Of a stretch of 64,000 bases of DNA, positions 1 to 9,762 are shown piece by piece. The notes below the pieces were generated by a model. That model was not told the origin of the DNA, searched no databases, and saw only the letters and a list, made by a program, of their open reading frames with translations. Source of the DNA: Culex pipiens pallens (Eukaryota; Arthropoda; Insecta; Diptera; Culicidae); contig NC_068939.1 of NCBI RefSeq assembly GCF_016801865.2, positions 44,269,230 to 44,333,229 on the forward strand, given 5' to 3'. A program made the position numbers and the translations under genes. Each line of letters opens with the position of its first letter. Position 1 is the first letter of the stretch.

Positions 1-1090
1 AGTGGCAAAGATAAGCAAATTAGTATGCCAGGCCAAGCTTTCCAGGGTGGGCTCGGATTAGGAATTGTTTTCACTGATAACAAACTGTGATGGGGGGAAA
101 AAGCTCAGTAGTTTGAAAGGGACGTGTGATAAGGAATGCTGATATTGTTTTTTTTCTGGAAGGAAGCTTGAATGATGAGTATCATACAAATTTTAAATTA
201 AACTTGATTAAACATTTTTTCTTTTAAAAAAAATATATCATATTGAGGAATTTTGCGAAATCTAAATATGAGTGTTGCATTAATTTTATCATTGTAAAGG
301 GTTAACAAATTTGTCAAAATAAAATATAAATAAAACAAAGGATCAACTCTTAACATTTAAATGCTTTTTGTATTATTAGTCAGTAGATTTACCAATTCAA
401 CAAAACAAATAATGACGATCATTGAAAACAAAATTTAGTTCAAAAATTCAAACTAATTCCCAAAAAGAAGCCTTATTGTGTGAGATTTCAACAAATATAC
501 CTCAAAACTCAACAGAAGGGCAAATTTATTCCGATATATGTAAATTCCTGGCCCCAAAAGCGCCGTTCAAATATTTAATTAAAACTTTTGCGTTTCCCCA
601 CGTGTGCGTCCCATTGTTGTATAGGTGACGTTGCTGATGTTGGTGAACTGCCGAATTGGTCGATTCTTGGCGCAAACTTGCTGTTTAACTAGCAAAGTAC
701 GTGTGTGTATGTGTGCACTTGTTTGTTTGTGTGCTCAAAGTCACTTTTTATTTAAATTGCACCAACAAACAACATCAAGAACAACAACAGCAGCAGAAGC
801 AACTTGCTATCGCATTATACGAGGACACGGTAATGATGGTGTACGATGCTGTGATGGTGTGATAGAGATAGGAAGCTGAGGAGGGAAAGAGAGAAAGAGA
901 CGGAGGGTGACGAGAGTATGATGTTGTTTGAGGATGTACTACATGCTGTTGGTGGTGGGCTTTTCTTTTGGGAAAAGGGACAGTGTCGAAATGGACAATA
1001 TAATAGGTTAATTGAAAAAAAAATGTTTATTGGTATATTGAATAATTTTGACTTCAAAGAAACTCGATCTTTTTTTCGATTTTTTTTATT
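1..1090. other. non-coding stretch, no gene seen
   Basis: AT-rich sequence with short CA/TG-rich and AACAACAGCAGCAG-like runs around 760-800. The small open frames here overlap on both strands, lack family features and have no splice or polyadenylation context. Probably intergenic or intronic host DNA. Confidence 0.4.
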
Positions 1091-1350
1091 TTTGAACAAC
1101 TTTTCACCCAGAACTGGACATCGGCATACGAGAGGATAAAGAGCACGATTCGGTAGTAAAATGGTACTGTGTGCGGACGGAGAGGATAAATCCCGAAATT
1201 ACCGAGAGTACTTTACTCATGGGTTCATCTTCAAAAAAAGTTCATCTATCAAAAAAAAAAAAGTACCGGTACCGAGACTCGAACCCAAGACCTTCGGCAT
1301 ATTGAACCGTGCCTTTGCCGTATGGGCCACCATGGTTCGGTGTCTAAGTG
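1090..1350 (-). mobile_element. tRNA-headed SINE-like sequence
   Basis: Read on the minus strand, 1345 to 1262 has a pol III A-box-like GTGGCCCATACGG and a B-box GGGTTCGAGTCTC about 45 nt later, followed by an A/T run at 1249-1262. The cloverleaf is degenerate: the anticodon stem is imperfect and position 33 is not T. It is therefore a tRNA-derived retroposon head or tRNA pseudogene, not a working tRNA. The downstream body (1255 back to about 1090) repeats GAGAGGATAA-type words. No target duplication was found, so the limits are approximate. Confidence 0.4.
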
Positions 1351-1411
1351 TCAGTCATTTGTCCATATAAGCCACTCAATAGGATGAACTGTTCCAATGA
1401 ACGGATGAACA

Positions 1412-1470
1412 CGCGAGAGGACTATACTCTCGCAAAATAGCACTTTCCTCACGATTCTTTTCGTGAGGAC
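1412..1470. repeat. two small hairpins
   Basis: GCGAGAGGACTATACTCTCGC (two arms around ACTAT) and CCTCACGATT/TTCGTGAGG form two short stem-loops next to the tRNA-like sequence. They may be part of the same retroposon body. Function unknown. Confidence 0.35.
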
Positions 1471-1749
1471 TATCCCCTCGTTCTTTAACTTTGGGTGTAC
1501 CACCTCCAATTTTCACATTTTGCCTTTCTATCATTTTCATGTTTTTAAAGTCCCTTTTTATTTTTTGCTCGTTTTTCACATTTTCTGCTTTACAATGGCA
1601 CCATCATCATTTAAATCAAATTTATTTGTGGCCCGCGGACCTATTTTGAATGATCATGTAAAATGGCCCGTTGACCACCTGTAAAGTGATTTTATACTTA
1701 TTCAAAAATAAAGTTTATTGGAAACTTTTTTAAGCTTTTTTTCTAAGTA

Positions 1750-2400
1750 AAAAACTACACGGAAAGAAGGTTTATCGTGAATCTTACTAAATTTCGGTTA
1801 AAAATCCTAAAAAAATTGGTTGTTTTTTCAACCACCAATTTGTTTAACTGGAAATCCTAAAAATAAATCCTGGATTTGACAGCTGGATCCAGGTCCTAAA
1901 AATGATAAATCCAGCTAAATTTTTAGTAAATTTTACTAATTTGCAAGCTGGAAAAATGCTGTCAGTCTCAAAAGCTGTATGTTTTGAGAAGGTCTGTTAG
2001 CTATTTTAGCTAGATTTTATGGTATTCTAAGAAGTTTTATAGTTAGCCCAGCAAGTTTTTATGCTGTTTCAACTAGTTTTTTTGGAATCATTCTCAAAAT
2101 TTTCCATTGATGGCTGCGAAGCCAGGTATTTTCACACATCTTTTTAGCTAGTTTAGCTAACTTTGCCACTATTCTTGGTAGGTGTTTTGGCCTTTTGGCT
2201 GATTTAGCTCGTTTCTTTTTTGTTCTTGCTTCGTTTTTCGGTAAGTCCTGCTAATTTTTCGACTGTTTTAACTGGTAATTTCGAAATCATTTTAAAAATC
2301 CCTTGCTGTCTGTAAAGTTGTTTTTTTTTTCAAAAAGACTTTTTGCTGGTGTAGCATGACTTTCCGCTATTCTTGGTACGTTTTTTGGTAGTCCAGCAGT
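1750..2400. other. non-coding stretch with TTTAGCTAG-type words
   Basis: Repeated words such as AGCTGGATCC, TTTAGCTAG and TTTAGCTAA suggest an old degenerate transposon. No boundaries, no coding potential. Confidence 0.3.
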
Positions 2401-2482
2401 GGTGGGGATGGTGACGTGTGGGGCCTGGAGGGGGGATTGTGGGGTGTGGGGTGATGAAGGTGTGGGTAGGAGGGGGATGGCG

Positions 2483-2694
2483 TGTATCTTTTGTATTTTT
2501 TGTATGTTTGTATTTTTTGTATTTTTGTATTTTTGTATTTTTGTATTTTTGTATTTTTGTATTTTTGTATTTTTGTATTTTTGTATTTTTGTATTTTTGT
2601 ATTTTTGTATTTTTGTATTTTTGTATTTTTGTATTTTTGTATTTTTGTATTTTTGTATTTTTGTATTTTTGTATTTTTGTCACTTTTGTCTTTT
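2483..2694. repeat. (GTATTTTT)n octanucleotide array
   Basis: About 25 near-perfect copies of the 8-bp unit GTATTTTT. The open frames here (YFCIFVFL repeats and their complement) are just the array read in frame. Confidence 0.9.
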
Positions 2695-2726
2695 TGTCTT
2701 TTTGAGTACTATTATGATCAATAATT

Positions 2727-2815
2727 ACAAAAATACAAAAATACAAAAATACAAAAATACAAAATTACAAAAATACAAAAATACAAAAATACAAAAATAC
2801 AAAAAAAAACAAAAA
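2727..2815. repeat. (ACAAAAAT)n array, inverted relative to the previous one
   Basis: About ten copies of ACAAAAAT, the reverse complement of the preceding array's unit, separated from it by about 33 bp (2695-2726). Together they form a large potential hairpin. Confidence 0.85.
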
Positions 2816-2839
2816 TAAAAAAATACTAAAATACGAAAA

Positions 2840-3867
2840 TACTTAATTTTACTTTATTTTACTTTATTTTACTTTTTTTTACTTTATTTTACTTTATTTT
2901 ACTTAATTTTACTATATTTACTAAATTTTACTCAATTTGACTTAATGCTTAATTTTACTTAAGTTTACTCAATGCTACGTATTTTTACCTAATTTCACTT
3001 AATTTTACTTAATTTTAATTAATGCTGCTTATCTTTACCTAATTTTACTTTATTTTTCTTAATTTTACTTAATTTTTCTTAATTTTACTTAATTTTACTT
3101 AATTTTACTTAATTTTACTTAATTTTACTTAATTTTACTTAATTTTACTTAATTTTACTTAATTTTACTTAATTTTACTTAATTTTACTTAATTTTACTT
3201 AATTTTACTTAATTTTACTTAATTTTACTTAATTTTACTTAATTTTACTTAATTTTACTTAATTTTACTTAATTTTACTTAATTTTACTTAATTTTACGT
3301 AATTTTACTTAATTTTACTTAATTTTACTTAATTTTACTTAATTTTACTTAATTTTACCTAATTTTACTTAATTTTACTAAATTTTACTTAATTTTTTTT
3401 AATTTTACTAATTTTTGATCATTTTACTTAATTTTACTTAATGTTACTTAATTTTACTTAATTTTACTTAATTTTACTTAATTTTACTTAATTTTACTTA
3501 ATTTTACTTAATTTTACTTAATTTTACTTAATTTTACTTAATTTTACTTAATTTTACTTAATTTTACTTAATTTTATTTTATTATTTAACTTAACACAAC
3601 TTAATTTAACAAAATTTGGCCAAATTAAACTAAAATAAAAAAAACGATTTAATTTCAACTAAATTTATCTGAAATTAACTAAATTTTGCTTAATTAAACT
3701 TAATTTAATAAATTTAACTGATTTAACTTTATTCTAATTTTTTTTTCTAAATTTTACCAAGTGTAACTTAATTTAATTAAAATTAACTTATCAAATTTAA
3801 ATTTAATTTTAATATAACTTGATTGAACCTAATTTTACTGAATTTAACTTAATTTAAATTAATTTAA

Positions 3868-3870
<3 letters not shown>
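2840..3870. repeat. (ACTTAATTTT)n decanucleotide array and degenerate edge
   Basis: About 70 copies of the 10-bp unit ACTTAATTTT, very regular between about 3060 and 3575. It decays on both sides into TTTAACTTAA variants (2840-3055 and 3576-3870). The LINE is inserted in the decayed right edge. Confidence 0.9.
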
Positions 3871-3871
<1 letters not shown>

Positions 3872-3938
<67 letters not shown>

Positions 3939-5414
3939 TATTTATTCAAATTTCTTTTCCATGTACATTCATTCAGTTAAAATATTATTGAGTGTCCAAT
4001 CACAAACGATGACTTTTCACCTCAATTTTAAATACTAGCAACTTTCATTTATTCATGAAATATTGTAGCTTTCGCTATTCAGTGATTTCAAATGTAGGAG
4101 GTCCTACATGTACAAAAGGGAAAAGGGATACCTTAAAACTAACTTATAAACTATATAAAGAGCGGATCAATGCAGCTGAAGACTGCAATGATTTTTGTCG
4201 AAATGAATCAATTATCTTATTGGACATAACATCCAAAGTGTCAACTTCGGCTAATTGATGAAGTTCACTGGTGCTGAACCAGGGAGGAAGTTTCAGAATC
4301 ATTTTCAGAATTTTGTTCTGAATCCTCTGAAGTTTTTTCTTCCTGGTTAAGCAACAGCTTGTCCAGATTGGCACAGCATAAAGCATGGCAGGTCTGAAAA
4401 TTTGTTTATAAATTAACAGTTTATTCTTGAGACAAAGTCTAGAATTCCTGTTTATAAGTGGATACAAACATTTAATATATTTGTTACATTTAACCTGGAT
4501 ACTTTCAATGTGATCCTTGTAAGTAAGGTTTTTGTCAAAACCAAGTCCAAGATATTTCACTTGATCCTCCCACTTTAAATTTACCTCATTCATCTTTATA
4601 ATGTGATGACTTTTTGGTTTAAGAAAATCAGCCCTTGGTTTGTGAGGGAAAATAATAAGTTGAGTTTTTGCAGCATTTGGAGTAATTTTCCATTCTTTCA
4701 AATAAGAATTGAAAATATCCAAGCTTTTTTGTAATCTTCTTGTGATGACACGAAGGCTTCTGCCTTTGGCGGAGATGCTTGTGTCATCAGCAAAAAGTGA
4801 TTTCTGACATCCTGGGGGCAAATCAGGCAAGTCAGAAGTAAAAATATTGTATAAAATTGGACCCAAAATGCTTCCTTGAGGGACGCCAGCACGTACAGGT
4901 AGTTGATCAGATTTGCTATTCTGATAACATACCTGCAGAGTACGATCCGTCAAATAATTTTGAATAATTTTCACGATATAAATCGGAAAATTAAACCTTT
5001 TCAATTTCGCAATCAAACCTTTATGCCAAACACTGTCAAATGCTTTTTCTATGTCTAGAAGAGCAGCGCCAGTAGAATAGCCCTCAGATTTGTTGCTTCG
5101 AATTAAATTTGAAACTCTCAACAACTGATGAGTAGTTGAATGCCCAAGGCGAAATCCAAACTGCTCATCAGCGAAAATTGAATTTTCATTAATGTGCGTC
5201 ATCATTCTATTAAGAATTATTCTTTCGAATAATTTACTAATAGATGAAAGCAAACTAATGGGCCGATAGCTTGAGGCTTCAGCAGGATTTTTATCCGGTT
5301 TCAAAATCGGAATTACTTTGGCATTTTTCCAACTACTGGGAAAATATGCCAAATCAAAACATTTGTTGAAAATTTTGACCAAGCAACTTAAAGTTGCTTC
5401 TGGTAATTTTTTAA
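3872..5414 (-). mobile_element. 5'-truncated Jockey-clade LINE (Juan-like) with poly(A) tail
   Basis: A non-LTR retrotransposon on the minus strand. The same 18-bp duplication, TTAAATTAATTTAACATT, lies at 3854-3871 and 5415-5432, which fixes both ends. The plus strand shows the poly(A) tail as an unbroken T run (3870-3931), with a polyadenylation signal (TTTATT on the plus strand, 3941-3946) beside it. Only the 3' 1.54 kb is present. ORF1, the endonuclease and the start of the RT are missing, as expected when target-primed reverse transcription stops early. The exact duplication and the intact remaining frame suggest a fairly recent insertion. Confidence 0.9.
4144..5412 (-). CDS. partial reverse transcriptase of non-LTR retrotransposon (ORF2 C-terminal part)
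   Basis: 422 codons open to a stop, starting without an ATG because the element is 5'-truncated; the first in-frame residues are KKLPEATLSC. Numbering from the leucine/TTG codon at 5382, the RT fingers/palm carry SYRPISLL (about 38-45), QFGFR (74-78), the first catalytic Asp in LLDIEKAFDS (D110), GVPQGS (166-171) and the catalytic FADD box (197-200). A long thumb/C-terminal region with WKITPNAAKTQ and YLGL follows. In the Jockey clade this enzyme reverse-transcribes the element's RNA at a nicked target. With the endonuclease missing, this copy cannot move by itself. No internal stop or frameshift, so it is young. Clade assignment is from motif style and is not tested by phylogeny. Confidence 0.9.
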   Translation of the reverse strand, partial: KKLPEATLSCLVKIFNKCFDLAYFPSSWKNAKVIPILKPDKNPAEASSYRPISLLSSISKLFERIILNRMMTHINENSIFADEQFGFRLGHSTTHQLLRVSNLIRSNKSEGYSTGAALLDIEKAFDSVWHKGLIAKLKRFNFPIYIVKIIQNYLTDRTLQVCYQNSKSDQLPVRAGVPQGSILGPILYNIFTSDLPDLPPGCQKSLFADDTSISAKGRSLRVITRRLQKSLDIFNSYLKEWKITPNAAKTQLIIFPHKPRADFLKPKSHHIIKMNEVNLKWEDQVKYLGLGFDKNLTYKDHIESIQVKCNKYIKCLYPLINRNSRLCLKNKLLIYKQIFRPAMLYAVPIWTSCCLTRKKKLQRIQNKILKMILKLPPWFSTSELHQLAEVDTLDVMSNKIIDSFRQKSLQSSAALIRSLYSL

Positions 5415-5432
5415 TTAAATTAATTTAACATT

Positions 5433-6965
5433 ATTTAACACTATTTTTGACGTGCTTAAAAGGCGTTAGGTGCCCTATTTGTTCGGATTTGTCAAACATT
5501 GGCCAATCTATACCTAGGCATTCTGTACCCGCCGCCGCTCCAGGAGGACAGATGTCCATACAAAAAGTAGAGTGTGGACAATCGCCAACCTCCCCTTTCC
5601 TGCCAAACTATTGCCAAAGTGGTTTAGTGATGCCCCCATGTTTTCACCTACGCATCGTCCAAACAATAATGAGAGGCTCAACTTCTAACCACTTTCCCTC
5701 AACACAAAAAACTTCTCACCTCATTAACTGAAACTTACCTTCAGGTGCCGATCCGCAGAAAATCTTCCTGGCTTTTGATTTATTCACTCAAACAACACAT
5801 TCTATCACCTTTTGCACTTGCACTTGCACTCAAACAACACACATAATCACCAAAAAACTTCTCGAACTGATCGGCTCAAACAGGATCGAACACGATACAA
5901 GACGTTGCTTTGTTTTGCTCTCGAACTGATGATCTGTCAAAAATCCATGCTGCCGGTTCCAGCTAGTTTTTTCGGTAATTGTACGCAAAATTGTGCTGAA
6001 ACACCATTATTTTTGGTAAAATCTCTCCTGTCATTTTGATTTGGGCTGTCAGTTTTGGAAAGCAAATCAGCAATCAGGGTTAGCTATGCATGCAGTCGTT
6101 TTAAAAAAAGGTGGAACGATGTTTTCGGTCGCAGAAATTACAGATTTGATCAAATCAAGTTCCTGAAAGTTCTAAAATAATCTAGACATCCTAACAAATC
6201 ACTGGAAACAAGAATCGTCCTGATTGGTTGAGTAATGCCCGAGAACCAGCGAGTTGAAGTTACCGTTCCACCTTTTTTGGGAGGCTTGGGCGTCCGTGTA
6301 AGTTGGGCATGCGTTGGGCGTTCCAGTGTTAAACCAAGTCATATCGGCTAAGTGTACGGATATTTGATCAGCAAGAGTTGGTAGCCTTGAGTATGTCTGA
6401 TTCAAAAATGTTTCCAAAAATAAAATAAAACTCTTTATTGAATCTAAACTACAAATCTCTTAAAAAATGAAAAACGCCTAAGTTAACTGTCAATAGGGTG
6501 TTCTTTCGTTTTTATTTTCGGGTGTTCAAAACATTTATTCCTGGAAAGTTATTCAAGAAAAAACGTAATTGTTTTGGTGATGATTAAGACTCATAATTTA
6601 AAGTATCAATGTTATTCTTATTCGCTTCCAGTAATACTTGTCACAAATACTGAGCAAAGATCAAAAACACTGTTACTTGGACTAAAAATCACTGAGAACC
6701 CCTTCCAGAAATAATATTTATGAATTAAAAAACATAACTGAGACATTTTTTTAAAATTTCTTTGGTTATTAATGTTGCTGATTTATACAATTTTATCGAA
6801 AAATATTACATCAGAATCCTGTTTAGAACCTGGAAATACCCAGAATTTTTATAAAAAAAATTCCAGTTCTGGTTGATTTGGTTTCTTGAAGTTGTAAGCG
6901 ATAAGGAAAGTTCAAAAAAATAGATCCCCTTTTTTGTTCCGCTAATAACTCTCTCAATGGTTAAC
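5433..6965. other. low-copy-looking non-coding stretch
   Basis: 5450-6000 is GC-richer, with CACTTGCACTTGCACT and CAAACAACACA repeats; the rest is AT-rich. A short inverted pair AAAAGGTGGAACG (6108) / CGTTCCACCTTTT (6263) suggests an old hairpin element of about 170-200 bp. No gene recognised. Confidence 0.35.
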
Positions 6966-7024
6966 ATTTGAGCAATCCTCTCAGATTTTGGTCATTCGAT
7001 TTTTTTTTGGTATTTTATAATCCG

Positions 7025-8590
7025 GCTGAAACTGTTTTGGTGCCTTCGGTATGCCCAAAGAAGCCATTTTGCATCATTAGTTTGTCCATATAAATTTACA
7101 TACAAATTTGGCAGCTGTCCATACAAAAATGATATATGAAAATTCAAAAATCTGTAGGGGAAGGTGGGGCAAGACGACCATATGGGGCAAGAGGAACAAT
7201 CGCTCGTACGGCCGTAATTTTTACAATTTTGATTATTTCCAGTATGAGGAATTGTTGCTAGCAATGCAATTAGCTGATTCTACTACCACATAACCGCCAA
7301 AACGACGTAAACGCCACGGAGCATAAGATTTAATGAAGTTTTTTTCAAAACCTTTGTTTTCTTATAATATTTGGAAAGTACAAAATAAGGCATAGGATTC
7401 GTTTTAAGGCAATTTTTTTCAAAATGCAATTTTTCCTAGATCAGTAGGTTTCCTACCAATGACTTGCACCTATTACAAAGTATGATTTAACTATTGGTTA
7501 TTTTTGTTGAGAGCTTTAAAAAAATCTTGTTCAGGTGGGGCAAGTGTACCATATAGATTTTTAGTATGGAAAAAATACGAATTGCTGCAACAACATATTT
7601 TATTGGGAATGAAATACTTAAAAGTACTTCAAAACTGATAGATAATTGTTAACAAAAAATTTCCAAACAAAATATAGTGATTTCATGAAAATTTACTATT
7701 TATCATCTCAGCAATAATTTTTTTTTGTAAAAACGATAAATTTTTCAGTAAAATATTATTTTTTAATCTAAAAATGAAAGAAACGTTTCAAATACATTGT
7801 AATCTGATGTATCTAAGTGATAACAGTTCAATTGTTAGCAAATTAGCATGTTGTTTCATGCATTGTTCCTCTTGCCCCAACGGGTTGTTCGTCTTGCCCC
7901 ACTAGTTGAGTAGAACGCATGGAAAATCAAAAATTTTAAAATCAGTTTTTTACAGTCAAAAACTGGATTTTTTAAAAACCTGTTCTATCAAAGTCTTAGT
8001 CAAGACCTGGAATAAGATGATTATAAAAAAATCCGACAAATTTTTAACGTTTTTAATGGGTTATAACGAGAATTTCCTTAGCTTGTTACACTTGCCCCAC
8101 TTTCCCCTATCTCTTGAAGAATTTTTTGATCGATTTGGTGTCTTCGGCAAAATTGTAGGCATGGATAAGGACTACACAGAAAAAAAATTATACGCGGTAA
8201 AAAAAATTGGTGATTTTTAATTTAATTTTTTCTCACTAAAACTTGATTTGCAAAAAAAACACTATTTTTATTTTTTTTATTTAGGGAACATGAAATGCCA
8301 ACTTTTCAGAAATTTCCTGGTTGTGCAAAAAATTTTGACCGAGTTATGATTTTTTGAATCAGTTCTGATTTTTTTCAAAAAATCGAAATATTTTTCGCAA
8401 AATTTTTTCAACTTAATTTTTCGATGTAAAATTAAATTTGCAATCAAAAAGTACCTTAGTGATTTTTGATAAAGTGCACCGTTTTCAAGTTATAGCCATT
8501 TTTAGGTATTTTTTTTGAAAATAGTCGCAGTTTTCCTTTTTTTTTAAACTAGTGCACATGTTTGCCCACTTAAAAAAAAATCTTTTCAAA
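7025..8590 (+). repeat. dispersed repeat family R, copy 1 (left arm of inverted pair)
   Basis: Begins with the family kernel (GGTGCCTTCGGTATGCCC, then AAGAAGCCATTTTGCATCAT, TTGGCAGCTGTCCATAC) and continues through TCTTCGGCAAAATTGTAGGC and TTCAAGTTATAGCC. The same order occurs at 46075-47500 and 56275-57040 and, inverted, at 8590-11090. The copy is split by a TA-target MITE at 7157-8107. No coding potential; the exact ends of the family are not resolved. Confidence 0.75.
7157..8107. mobile_element. TA-target MITE with GGGGCAAG subterminal repeats
   Basis: 951 bp. The ends are inverted: left GGGGAAGGTGGGGCAAG, right CTTGCCCCACTTTCCCC (one mismatch). TA flanks both sides (7155-7156, 8108-8109), and removing the element restores the family-R word CTGTATCT. 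GGGGCAAG recurs at 7174, 7189 and 7537 and, inverted, near 7871, 7894 and 8093. TA duplication points to Tc1/mariner-type mobilisation. No transposase frame inside. Confidence 0.85.
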
Positions 8591-9022
8591 CATATTCAAA
8601 CATTGAACATTACGCCCTTTTGAAATGTAAGTTTTTATTTAAAAAAATTGAAAATATTGTTTTCGAAAAGACCGGAAAATTTCACGAATGTTTCATGTTT
8701 TAACATTGTAAATTGGATCATTATTTGCTGAGATATCGACGTTAGAAAATGGTGGGTTGTTTGAATCTATGACATTTCCCCGAAACCCACATTCCCGAAA
8801 AGACATTTCCCCGAATGCCACATCTCCGAAAAGACACTTTCCCGAAATGTCATTTACCCGAAAATCATTTCCCCGAACAATCCATTTCCCCGAATGGCCA
8901 CATCCCCGAATGGCGACTTCCCCTAAAAACCATTTTCCCGAATGGCCACTTCCCCTAATTTTCCACATCCCCGAAAATCATTTTCCCGAATGACCATATC
9001 CCCGAACGGCCATTTCCCCGAA

Positions 9023-9126
9023 CGCCACTTCCCCGAACCCGGTCAGGCGGGTATGCCCGTTGCCCAGAACCGCGCGCGGTTCTGGACAACGGGCATACCC
9101 GCCTGACCGGGTTCGGGGAAGTGGCG
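9023..9126. repeat. 104-bp GC-rich near-perfect palindrome
   Basis: Inverted repeat centred on CCGCGCGCGG, with arms containing GGTCAGGCGGGTATGCCCG. One mismatch pair in this copy; the copy at 32264-32367 is perfect. It sits at the inner end of the CCCGAA array and ends with an inverted array unit. Confidence 0.95.
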
Positions 9127-9323
9127 ATCAATAAAGTATCATGTCCACAATTGAACGTTCAAAAAATTCCGAGATTTTTACGAGCGTTTTATTCCAGCTC
9201 CACTTGAGTTTCTCCCAAATCCCAAATTTTGCGTTACGTAATAAAAGAACGCTCCCTTATTTCTAATGAACAAATCTAAATAGCTGCGTGCCGCTTAATT
9301 CATTTGCCTATTTTTCTCATTTC

Positions 9324-9762
9324 GTCGCATTCGAGCTAACTTGTCGTACGTCGATTTTGGGCCAAATTGAATTAAGAAAGCCATTTTGTGCAGCTCACAT
9401 TGCCCAAAACTCGATTTCAATTCTGAGATATTCAATAAAAACCGAAAAATTTTGTCTCGTGCTAACTTGACACACTCTGAAAATTGCTGTAAGTGAGACA
9501 ACTGGCCAAAGAGGTTTCAGATCAGAATGCGTTTGACACACGTACATGCCCGACTACCGTAAACGATTGTAATTATAACTCGGGACCTCAGCAACCAAAT
9601 TCAAACAAATTTCAGGACAATGCACAGAATGGTCAGCAAAATATAACGTGATTGTTATTGTTTACATAGCGTGCTCTATTTTTCGTTTATTCAAGGTCAA
9701 ACACTAACACGCATTTTTCTCGGAACGTCAAAAAGCAACAAACGACAAGATAGCACGACAGG
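9324..9762 (-). mobile_element. MITE family G copy inside foldback element
   Basis: Runs from GAGCTAACTTGTCGTACG to CGACAAGATAGCACGACA. The inverted ends match the family consensus GTCGTGCTA(A/T)CTTGTCG seen at 31549-32007, 33191-33540 and 52851-53354. It lies at the same place in both foldback copies, so it was inserted before they spread. Confidence 0.75.

Noticed and set aside
2330..2818. Long frames on both strands (KYKNTKIQ and YFCIFVFL repeats)
   Set aside because: They are the octanucleotide arrays read in frame; an 8-bp unit gives a repeating 8-residue peptide.
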